Source of the DNA: Monoplex corrugatus | Taxonomy: Eukaryota; Mollusca; Gastropoda; Littorinimorpha; Ranellidae | Direction: 5' to 3' | Assembly (NCBI GenBank): GCA_030674185.1 | Contig: CM060306.1 | Location: 654,501-718,500, forward strand | DNA: 64,000 nucleotides | Shown: positions 47,100-56,350 of the stretch, in pieces | How the letters are laid out: each line of letters starts with the position of its first letter | Numbering within the stretch: the first letter of the stretch is position 1 | Position numbers and translations under genes: made by a program | The notes under the pieces: model-generated | What the model saw: only the letters and a program-made list of their open reading frames with translations | Database searches by the model: none | What the model was told of the DNA's origin: nothing

Positions 47100-47345
47100 T
47101 GTGCTTGTTTGCTAATGGTAGCAAAAGCAAGAAACAGGGGAGAGCGGGACAGCAGAAGCTCATCAGATGAGAACCTCCCTTTAGCAAGTGTTTCCACCCT
47201 AAACTCCTGACACTCTGAGCGGGCCAGGCCACATCCTGGTCATGACTCCTGGATGCCTTCTGCTGGCACCAATTTTCGCTCTCCACCTGGGTTTCAACTT
47301 GCGCCTTCAAGACAGTCAGGCACCTCAAGTCCCAGTACCTTTGTG
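47100..47345 (-). mobile_element. tRNA-derived SINE, minus strand
   Basis: On the minus strand a tRNA-like head (CTGACTGTCTTGAAGGCGCA, then AAGTTGAAACCC resembling an internal promoter B box) is followed by a body with GGCATCCAGGAGTCATGACC, GGATGTGGCC and GAAACACTTGCTAAAGGGAG. The tail is GCTTCTGCTGTCCCGCTCTC. The body is clearly homologous to 59850-60005. With two copies having different heads but the same body, a SINE family is likely. It is degenerate and not a functional tRNA. Confidence 0.7.
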
Positions 47346-48205
47346 TGAGATGTCATAACCGCTTACTTTTCGGACACCTGCTTTATTGTACGTAGGGGAA
47401 TTTTAAGCTCTATGAGTTTCACTTTTATTCCTCCTTGATAGGGACTATATGCCACATGTCATTCTGCTGAGTCAGCTTTGGAGTGCACTCTCCGACAATA
47501 TCCATTGCCCCTGGTGGCCTTACTGGACAGCTTTCTGGATTCTTTTGGCATCCTCTTTCTTAATCTGTCATAATATTATGTCACTCTTTGACTTTGCTCT
47601 TTGCCTTTGATTGCTATTCTATTTTTGTTGATCCCAGTCTTTGCCCATTGCTTTGTGTGTGACTTATTTATTATTTCTCTGGCCTTGAGGCTTTCCTTTC
47701 CTGTGTCCATTGCCTCCCTGACTTTTCTTTTTCTGCCAGTCTTCAGTTTGGGTCAGATTGATGTCATAAACATGTTTCTCAATCCACAAGCATGCTTGGA
47801 AACCTGATCTTTGCCATCTTGTACTCCTTGATAGTGGAGTTTGGGGGTAGCTTTAGCTTTGCCTGACAACAATAGAGTGCAATGTATTAAGACCTGGTGG
47901 GACACCAAGCCATTTCCTTGTGTTTGTTGATTTTGCCATCCATGGATTCACTGTGCAAGTGCTGATATTTGTATATCAGTAGAGGTCAGAAGAGCTTTGG
48001 AATCATAAACTGCAGGCTCCAGACTTTGTATTTGACATGGAGGCCACACTGGTTCAGTATTTTCAGGCTTTCTTCTGCCATTTACTTGGTTTTGTTATCC
48101 CTTTTTGTATCTCTCAGGGGGTCTTCATATCACCTTCCACGGCTCTGCCTCTCTGTGACACTCCCAGTGGTGTAAGCAGCAGGATTAAAAGAAACTTATG
48201 ATGTG
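47346..48205. other. Unique intron sequence
   Basis: Non-repetitive, T-rich intron sequence. Several short open frames exist but none has a recognisable motif. Confidence 0.45.
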
Positions 48206-48289
48206 TTGATGCTGTTGATGTAATATTGATGGTACTGCAGGCATAGTGACCCCCCCCCCCCCCCCTTCTGAGCTGCTGTGCCATAAAAC
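48206..48289 (+). pseudogene. Degenerate partial duplicate of the 48366 exon
   Basis: GATGCTGTTGATGTAATATT, GGTACTGCAG|GCATAGTGA, a 15-base C run, then GAGCTGCTGTGCCATAAAAC corresponds to the real exon's approach and start about 125 bp downstream (GGTACTTCAG|GTACAGTGG.. CTGTTGTGCCATGAAACTG). The copy even keeps a frame (IVTPPPPLLSCCAIKL against TVGPPLTCCAMKL). It has no matching 3' half or donor, so it is probably a dead exon fragment. Confidence 0.75.
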
Positions 48290-48365
48290 TGGTGATATTT
48301 ATGTTGTATTGATGATATTTATGTTGTATTGATGATATGTTGATGTAGTATTGATGGTACTTCAG

Positions 48366-48454
48366 GTACAGTGGGCCCCCCTCTGACCTGTTGTGCCATG
48401 AAACTGACGGACATCCCTGAAATGGATTACTATGCCAAGGACAACAAAGGAGAG
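48366..48454 (+). CDS. ACSL: Long-chain acyl-CoA synthetase, exon following the YGQTE segment
   Basis: GT completes the split Gly codon. The exon then reads TVGPPLTCCAMKLTDIPEMD and YYAKDNKGE, leaving in phase 0 (GAG|GTCAGT). VG.P...C...KL.D..EM.Y is the conserved ACSL segment between the A5 motif and the GEVC.KG block. The acceptor is GGTACTTCAG. A degraded copy of the exon's first half lies 125 bp upstream. Confidence 0.95.
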
Positions 48455-48461
48455 GTCAGTC

Positions 48462-49530
48462 TTCCTTTGGTCTTTCTCTGTGTGCTCTCTCTGTCTCTCT
48501 CTCTGACCTGTCTTTGTGTGTCTGTCTTCCTTTGTCTGTCTTCCTCTTTCTAACCTTTGTCTGTCTGACCTTCATCTGGCCTTTCTTTGTCTGGCCGACC
48601 TTCATCTTGCCTTTCTTTGTCTTCCTTTGTCTAACCATTGTCTGTTTGAACTTTATCTTGCCTTTCTTTGTATAACCTTTGTTTGTCTGACCTTTATCTT
48701 GCCTTTGTTTTCTTTTGTCTAACCTTTGTCTGCCTGACCTTCATCTTGCCATTCTTTGTCTAGCTACCATTATCAAACCTTTGAGTTTGACTGTCCAACC
48801 CTTATCTAGAAACCTTTGTCAACCTTTATTTTGCCTTCCTTTGTCTAACCTTTGTTTTGATTTTGATTTTGCCTGTCTTTGTCTTTCTGATCTTTGACTT
48901 TTATTTAGCTTATCTTTGTCTCTCTTCCTTTGTCTAACCTTTGCCTGTCTTTCTTTAGCTAACCTTTGTCTATCTGCACTTTATCTAGCCTTCCTTTGTC
49001 TAACCTTTGTTCGACCATTATTTAGCTTGTTTTTGTCTTGTCTTCCATTTTCTAACTTTTGTCTATCCAACCTTTATCTAGCCCTTCTTTGTCTGTCTGT
49101 CTGTCTTTGTTTTGCCAGTCTGACATTTTTTTGTCTTTCTGACCTTTGTCTCTCTGACCTTTGACTGACTTTTGCTTATCTGTCTGACCTTTTCATGTGT
49201 GAACTTTTTCTGTTTTGTCCTGTAACCTGTGTGAGTGTGTGCGATCTGTGTTCATTTGACCTTTCTTTGTCTTCTGTCCTTCCATTTGTTTTTCTGTTCT
49301 TCTCTTGTCTGTCTGATTTTTTATGTGCATGTCTGACCATGTTCTTTGTCTGACTTCTTTGTGTGATTTGTTTCTTTGTTTTTTCTTACCTCTTTGTCCA
49401 TTATGGATATCTTTCTTATCTGCCTGATACCTTTGGTCCTTTTTTTTCGCTGACCTTTCAGTGATCTTTCTTTGTCTAATCTCCTGGCATCCGACCTTTG
49501 TTTTTCTGACCTAGTTTTTCCAACCTGCTT
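48462..49530. repeat. Degenerate CTTTGTCT-rich repeat
   Basis: Loose tandem repeat of CTTTGTCTAACCTTTGTCTG, TCTGACCTTTATCTTGCCTT and similar, with no fixed period (roughly 20-45 bp). It starts eight bases after the donor of the 48366 exon. Strongly pyrimidine-rich on the plus strand. Confidence 0.85.
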
Positions 49531-49540
49531 AATCTGTTGG

Positions 49541-49561
49541 TGTGTGTGTGTGTGTGTGTGT

Positions 49562-49632
<71 letters not shown>
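49541..49632. repeat. (GT)n microsatellite
   Basis: Over 40 GT dinucleotides with one GGT slip, followed to about 49748 by less regular GT-rich sequence. Confidence 0.96.
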
Positions 49633-49637
<5 letters not shown>

Positions 49638-49740
49638 TTTGTTTTTTGGTTATGTGTGTGTATGCATGTGTGTGTATATGTGTGTGTGTGTTTGTGTGTC
49701 TGTATGTATGTGTTTGTGTGTGTATGTGTGTGTGTGTATT

Positions 49741-49748
<8 letters not shown>

Positions 49749-49816
<68 letters not shown>
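49749..49816. repeat. (TA)n microsatellite
   Basis: About 33 TA dinucleotides, self-complementary and able to form a cruciform. It is flanked on both sides by GT-rich sequence. Confidence 0.97.
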
Positions 49817-49835
<19 letters not shown>

Positions 49836-49919
49836 ATTTGTGTGTGTGTCTGTGTTTGTGTGTCTGTGTATGTGTATTTGTGTGTGTGTGTATGAGTGCA
49901 TGTGTGTGTCTGTGTACAT

Positions 49920-50480
49920 ACGTCTGTATGTAGAGATGTACGATATCAATAGGTGTGATGTATGATACCTATAGATGTATGTGATGTATACAGGTGTGTA
50001 TAATGTTTACATGTGTATGATATCAACAGGTGTTATGTAGAGAGATGATACCTGTTGGTGAGTGTGATGTGTACACATGTGTATAGTGTGTACAGGTGTA
50101 TGATATCAACAAGTGTGATGTATGATATCTACAGGTGTATGTGTGATGCATACATGTGTGTAGTATGATACCTATAGGTGTGTGTGAGGTATACAGGTGT
50201 GTGTAGTGTGCACAGGTGTATGATATCAACAAATATGATGTATGATACCTACAAGTGTGTGTGATATATGCAGGTGTTTATAGTGTGTACAGGTGTATGT
50301 TATCAACAGGTGTTATGTATGATACCTACAGGTTTGTGTGATGTATACAGGTGGGTATAGTGTGTACAGGTGTACGTTATCAACAGATGTTATGTATGAT
50401 ACCTACAGGTTTGTGTGATGTATACAGGTGGGTATAGTGTGTACAGGTGTATGGTATTAACAGATGATATGTGTGATACC
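49920..50480. repeat. Array L: 77-bp minisatellite containing acceptor-like copies
   Basis: About seven units. The last ones are clean at 77 bp: TAGTGTGTACAGGTGTATG, TATCAACAGATGTTATGTAT, GATACCTACAGGTTTGTGTG, ATGTATACAGGTGGGTA. The boundary of the next exon, GTGTGATACCCCCAG|GTGTGCAT, lines up with TATGATACCTACAG|GTTTGTGT, so the last partial unit becomes the splice acceptor. Confidence 0.88.
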
Positions 50481-50485
50481 CCCAG

Positions 50486-50602
50486 GTGTGCATCAAAGGC
50501 CTGAATGTGTTCCAAGGTTACCTGAAAGACCAGGAGAAGACAAATGAGGCGTTGGACAAGGACGGCTGGCTGCACACAGGTGATGTGGGGCAGTGGACAC
50601 AG
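50486..50602 (+). CDS. ACSL: Long-chain acyl-CoA synthetase, exon with the FACS signature GWLHTGD
   Basis: Reads [20 protein letters not shown] and [19 protein letters not shown], phase 0 on both sides (ACACAG|GTCAGT). [10 protein letters not shown] begins the fatty acyl-CoA synthetase signature. The Asp of HTGD binds the ribose of AMP in this superfamily (established knowledge). The CIKG..VF.GYLKD..KT.EALD block is diagnostic of ACSL1/5/6. There are no disruptions. Confidence 0.96.
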
Positions 50603-50619
50603 GTCAGTTCTTTCATATC

Positions 50620-53600
50620 TGTATTCTGTACTGTACTGTATTGCATTGCACTGTATTCTGTACTGTATTGCATTGCATTGCACTGTATTCTGTACTGTAC
50701 TGTATTGCTTTGCACTGTATTCTGTACTGTACTGTATTGCATTGCACTGTATTCTGTACTGTATTGCATTGCATTGCACTGTATTCTGTACTGTACTGTA
50801 TTGCTTTGCACTGTACTACTGTACTGTACTGTACTGTATTGCATTGCACTATTCTGTACTGTACTGTATTGCATTGCACTGTATTCTGTACTGTATGTAT
50901 TGCATTGCACTGTATTCTGTACTGTACTGTATTGCATTGCACTGTATTCTGTACTGTATTGCATTGCACTGTATTCTGCACTGTATTGCATTGCATTGTA
51001 TTCTGTACTGTACTGTATTGCATTGCACTGTATTCTGTACTGTATTGCATTGCACTTTGCTATACTGTACTGCATGTATTGCACTGTATTGTATTGCACT
51101 GTACATGTATTTGTATGTACTGTATTGTATTATACTGCATTGTATGCACTGTATTGAATTGTACTGTATTGTATTGTACTATATTGTATTATACTGCATT
51201 GTATTGAATTGTACTGTATTGTGCTGTTATGTCTGTTAGACATGTCACATCTGTACTGTATTGTATTGCATTGTACTGTATTGTATTGTACTGTATTGTT
51301 CTGCAGTATATTGAATTGTTTGTATTTGCTGTTATGTCTTTTAGGACACTTTCCATCTGTACTCTGTATTGTATTGTATTGTACTGTATTGTATTGCATT
51401 GTACTGTATTGCACTGTATTGTGTGTTGTACTATACTGTATTGTATTGTACATGTATTACACTTTACTGTACTGTATATAATTGTACTGTATTGCACTAT
51501 ACTGTATTCTATTTATTGCACTGTTTGAACTGTACTGTATTGCACTGTATTGATATTGTACTGCATTGCACTATACTGTATTGTATTGCACTGTAATTGA
51601 ACTGTATTGTAATTCGCACTGTATTGAACTGTACTGTATTGCACTATACTGTACTTATTGTATTGCAACTGTATTGAACTGTATTGTATTGCACTTATTG
51701 AGACGTGTACATGTATATGTATTGCACTATATTGAGCTGTATTGTATTGCACTAATACTGTACTGTATTGTATTGTACTGCATTGCACTATACTGTATTG
51801 TATTGCACTGTATTGAATTGTATTGTATCGCACTGTATTGAGCTGTATTGTATTGCACTATACGTATGTATTGTATTGGCACTGTATTGAACTGTATTGT
51901 ATTGCACTATATATGAGCTTGTACTGTATATGTATTTGCACTATATTGAGCTGTAGTATTGTATTGCACTATACTGTACTGTATTGATATTGCACTGTAT
52001 TGATACTGTATTGTTATATCGTACTGTATTGAGCTGTATTGTATTGCACTATACTGTATTGTATTGTATTGTATTGCACTGTATTGAACTGTATTGTATT
52101 GCACTATATTGAGCTGTATTGTATCACACTGTATTGAGCTGTATTGTATTGCACTATACTGTACTGTATTGTATTGCACTGTATTGAACTGTATTGTATC
52201 ACACTGTACATATTGAGCTGTATTGTATTGCACTATACTGTACTGTATTGTATTGCACTGTATTGAACTGTATTGTATTGCACTATATTGAGCTGTATTG
52301 TATTGCACTATACTGTACTGTATTGTATATGCACTGTATTGAACTGTATTGTATTGCACTATATTGAGCTGTATTGTATTGCACTATACTGTACTGTATT
52401 GTATTGCACTGTATTGAACTGTATTGTATTGCACTGTATTGAACTGTATTGTATCGCACTATATTGAGCTGTACTGTATTGTGCTGTAATGTCTGTTACG
52501 ACATGTCACATCTGTACCCTGTAGTTACTGTAGTGTACTGTACTGTACTGTAGTGAGAACTGTAGTGAACTGTATTGTGCTGTAGTGAACTGTATTGTAC
52601 TGTACTGTACTGTACTGTAGTGAACTGTAGTGTACTGTAGTGAACTGTAGTGTACTGTACTGTACTGTACTGTAGTGAACTGTAGTGTACTGTATTGTGC
52701 TGTAGTGAACTGTATTGTACTGTAGTGAACTGTAGTGTACTGTACTGTACTGTAGTGAACTGTAGTGTACTGTATTGTGCTGTAGTGAACTGTAGTGTAC
52801 TGTACTGTACTGTAGTGAACTGTATTGTACTGTAGTGAACTGTAGTGTACTGTATTGTGCTGTAGTGAACTGTATTGTACTGTATTGTATTGTACTGTAC
52901 TGTAGTGAACTGTATTGTACTGTAGTGAACTGTAGTGAACTGTATTGTGCTGTAGTGTACTGTATTGTGCTGTAGTGTACTGTATTGTGCTGTAGTGAAC
53001 TGTAGTGTACTGTATTGTGCTGTAGTGAACTGTAGTGTACTGTACTGTACTGTACTGTAGTGAACTGTAGTGAACTGTAGTGTACTGTATTGTGCTGTAG
53101 TGAACTGTATTGTACTGTATTGTATTGTACTGTACTGTAGTGAACTGTATTGTACTGTAGTGAACTGTATTGTACTGTACTGTAGTGAACTGTATTGTAC
53201 TGTACTGTAGTGAACTGTAGTGAACTGTATTGTGCTGTAGTGAACTGTATTGTACTGTACTGTACTGTACTGAACTGTATTGTACTGTAGTGAACTGTAG
53301 TGTACTGTACTGTACTGTAGTGTACTGTATTGTGCTGTAGTGAACTGTATTGTACTGTATTGTGCTGTAGTGAACTGTATTGTACTGTACTGTAGTGAAC
53401 TGTATTGTACTGTAGTGAACTGTAGTGAACTGTATTGTACTGTACTGTAGTGTACTGTACTGTACTGTAGTGAACTATAGTGTACTGTATTGTGCTGTAG
53501 TGAACTGTATTGTACTGTATTGTGCTGTAGTGAACTGTATTGTACTGTATTGTGCTGTAGTGAACTGTATTGTACTGTATTGTGCTGTAGTGAACTGTAT

Positions 53601-54575
53601 TGTGCTGTAGTGAACTGTAGTGTACTGTATTGTGCTGTAGTGTACTGTATTGTGCTGTAGTGAACTGTATTGTACTGTTTTGTGCTGTAGTGAACTGTAT
53701 TGTACTGTATTGTGCTGTAGTGAACTGTAGTGTACTGTATTGTGCTGTAGTGAACTGTAGTGTACTGTATTGTGCTGTAGTGAACTGTATTGTACTGTAC
53801 TGTAACTGTAGTGTACTGTATTGTACTGTATTGTGCTGTAGTGAACTGTATTGTACTGTAGTGAACTGTAGTGTACTGTATTGTGCTGTAGTGAACTGTA
53901 TTGTACTGTATTGTGCTGTAGTAAACTGTAGTGTACTGTATTGTGCTGTAGTGAACTGTAGTGTACTGTATTGTGCTGTAGTGAACTGTAGTGTACTGTA
54001 TTGTGCTGTAGTGAACTGTATTGTACTGTACTGTACTGTAGTGAACTGTAGTGTACTGTATTGTGCTGTAGTGAACTGTAGTGTACTGTACTGTACTGTA
54101 GTGTACTGTATTGTGCTGTAGTGAACTGTATTGTACTGTAGTGAACTGTAGTGTACTGTATTGTGCTGTAGTGAACTGTAGTGTACTGTATTGTGCTGTA
54201 GTGAACTGTAGTGTACTGTATTGTGCTGTAGTGAACTGTATTGTACTGTACTGTACTGTAGTGAACTGTAGTGTACTGTATTGTGCTGTAGTGAACTGTA
54301 GTGTACTGTATTGTGCTGTAGTGAACTGTAGTGTACTGTATTGTGCTGTAGTGAACTGTATTGTACTGTACTGTAGTGAACTGTATTGTACTGTACTGTA
54401 GTGAACTGTAGTGTACTGTATTGTGCTGTAGTGAACTGTAGTGTACTGTACTGTACTGTAGTGAACTGTAGTGTACTGTATTGTGCTGTAGTGAACTGTA
54501 GTGTACTGTATTGTGCTGTAGTGAACTGTAGTGTACTGTATTGTGCTGTAGTGAACTGTAGTGTACTGTAGTGTA
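50620..54575. repeat. Array M: TGTAC/TGTAT pentamer-derived satellite
   Basis: About 4 kb built on CTGTA pentamers, organised in blocks: ACTGTATTGCATTGCACTGT (50620-51060), TATTGTATTGCACTATACTG and TTGAGCTG (51060-52480), and CTGTAGTGAACTGTAGTGTA with CTGTATTGTG (52510-54575). A non-pentamer spacer like GTCTGTTAGACATGTCACAT recurs at 51227, 51330 and 52488, and again many times after 60000. Multiples of five give very long open frames on both strands that are not genes. Confidence 0.93.
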
Positions 54576-54665
54576 CTGTAGTCAGGCAATCCAAAGGCAA
54601 TCCAAATCTCCGTGAATTCGTGGATATCCGCGAAAAAAAGAAAGAAAAAAAAATTCCTTGAAAGT

Positions 54666-54710
54666 ATGGAGAACCGGGACTGGTATCACGGAAACTATTC
54701 AAAACAAGCC
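54666..54710 (+). other. SH2-like first exon candidate
   Basis: ATG opens MENRDWYHGNYSKQA, directly followed by a consensus donor GTAAGT at 54711. W(Y/F)HG..S(R/K)..A is the start of SH2 domains. It is preceded by an A-rich stretch (54640-54658). No matching downstream exon is seen before the window ends, and the next kilobase is a 47-bp satellite. It may be a captured exon, a nested gene start or a chance match. Confidence 0.4.
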
Positions 54711-54744
54711 GTAAGTGTATGCACGCTTTTACTTTTGCAACTGT

Positions 54745-55725
54745 CCGCCAGATTTGACAAGCGTCACTCTCTGTGTTCCATCGACAACTGTCCACCAGAT
54801 GTCACAAGTGTCACTCTCTGTGTTCCATCGACAACTGTCCGCCAGATTTGACAAGCGTCACTCTCTGTGTTCCATCGACAACTGTCCACCAGATGTCACA
54901 AAGCGTCACTCTCTGTGTTCCATCGACAACTGTCCGCCAGATTTGACAAGCGTCACTCTCTGTGTTCCATCGACAACTGTCCACCAGATTTGACAAGCGT
55001 CACTCTCTGTGTTCCATCGACAACTGTCCACCAGATGTCACAAAGCGTCACTCTCTGTGTTCCATAGACAACTGTCCGCCAGATGTCACAAAGCGTCACT
55101 CTCTGTGTTCCATAGACAACTGTCCACCAGATGTCACAAAGCGTCACTCTCTGTGTTCCATCGACAACTGTCCGCCAGATTTGACAAGCGTCACTCTCTG
55201 TGTTCCATCGACAACTGTCCGCCAGATTTGACAAGCGTCACTCTCTGTGTTCCATCGACAACTGTCCACCAGATTTGACAAGCGTCACTCTCTGTGTTCC
55301 ATCGACAACTGTCCGCCAGATGTCACAAGCGTCACTCTCTGTGTTCCATCGACAACTGTCCACCAGATTTGACAAGCGTCACTCTCTGTGTTCCATCGAC
55401 AACTGTCCACCAGATGTCACAAAGCGTCACTCTCTGTGTTCCATAGACAACTGTCCGCCAGATTTGACAAGCGTCACTCTCTGTGTTCCATAGACAACTG
55501 TCCGCCAGATGTCACAAGTGTCACTCTCTGTGTTCCATAGACAACTGTCCGCCAGATGTCACAAGTGTCACTCTCTGTGTTCCATAGACAACTGTCCACC
55601 AGATTACTTTCTGTGTTCCATCGACAACTGTCCGCCAGATTTCACAAGCGTCACTCTCTGTGTTCCATCGACAACTGTCCGCCAGATTTCACAAGCGTCA
55701 CTCTCTGTGTTCCATCGACGCATTG
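54745..55725. repeat. Array N: 47-bp minisatellite
   Basis: About 21 units: GACAACTGTCCGCCAGATTT, GACAAGCGTCACTCTCTGTG, TTCCATC. Two variants mix through the array, one with CCGCCAGATTTGACAAGCG and one with CCACCAGATGTCACAAAGCG; the TCGAC/TAGAC difference adds a third polymorphic site. Units are more than 90% alike by eye, suggesting recent amplification. Confidence 0.94.
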
Positions 55726-55803
55726 AAATATGAGTATACGTAGGGACTTTGTTCCACTAAATGCTTCCATCACTGACATCGATGAAGGCCTCAAAAATCG
55801 TGG

Positions 55804-56099
55804 AAATGGGACTGGCTGCAGGAAGTGTAGGAAGGCAATAAGTTCACTCGTTTCTTCGAGAAACTGAAGATTGCCGGTAAAGCATACTGCAAACTTTGCC
55901 GCTCGGAAATCAGGTACAAGTCCGGCGGTAAATGAGCACTGGTTGATCACCTGAAAGGAAAGCAGCACAACGACAGGCTCAGGACATCAAACGAAAATTT
56001 TCATTTGTCAGATGAGGCGAAAAAGAGTGAAGAAAAGTTGCATATTTTGTTCATTGTTAACAATGCTTGTGCCCTTTTGTTCTTTTATCAAAATACTTG
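55804..56099 (+). pseudogene. BED-type zinc-finger fragment, probably from a hAT-like transposase
   Basis: One frame reads KWDWLQEV, stop, EGNKFTRFFEKLKIAGKAYC, KLCRSEIRYKSGGK, stop (TGA at 55933), ALVDHLKGKQHNDRL. The C..C ... H....H spacing with an aromatic before the first Cys is that of BED zinc fingers found at the N-terminus of hAT transposases and derived proteins. Two stops and no following transposase domain mark it as a relic. The downstream GC-rich CCAGGGGCTCTGCCCCTGCA (from about 56162) may belong to the same element. Confidence 0.65.
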
Positions 56100-56149
56100 A
56101 TTTATTTTTCACCAGAGGGGGTTAAATTTCCATTTACTAGACTAAAGTG

Positions 56150-56245
56150 CTTCAGCCCTCACCAGGGGCTCTGCCCCTGCACCCCGCCAGAGGGCCTATG
56201 TGGCCCCCCTGGACCCCCCCCCCCCCCCCCGCATTTTTTTTTCCT
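56150..56245. repeat. GC-rich segment with inverted CAGGGGCTCTGCCCCTG and C run
   Basis: CAGGGGC TCT GCCCCTG forms a perfect 7-bp hairpin near 56163-56179, followed by GGCCCCCCTGGA and an 18-base C run. It differs sharply in composition from its AT-rich surroundings, consistent with a transposon end. Confidence 0.55.
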
Positions 56246-56350
56246 TGAAACACATTGTTGCTTGAATGGATTGCCTGTGTAGTCTACTGTATTGTATTGC
56301 ACTGTACATGTACTGTATTGTACTGTATTGCATTGTACTGTATTGTACTG

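Noticed and set aside
52496..54795. Two overlapping minus-strand open frames of about 700-750 codons, rich in Tyr, Thr, Ser, Gln
   Set aside because: They follow the CTGTA pentamer satellite. A five-base period repeats in every frame without stops, and the peptide is a simple 5-15-residue cycle with no domain.
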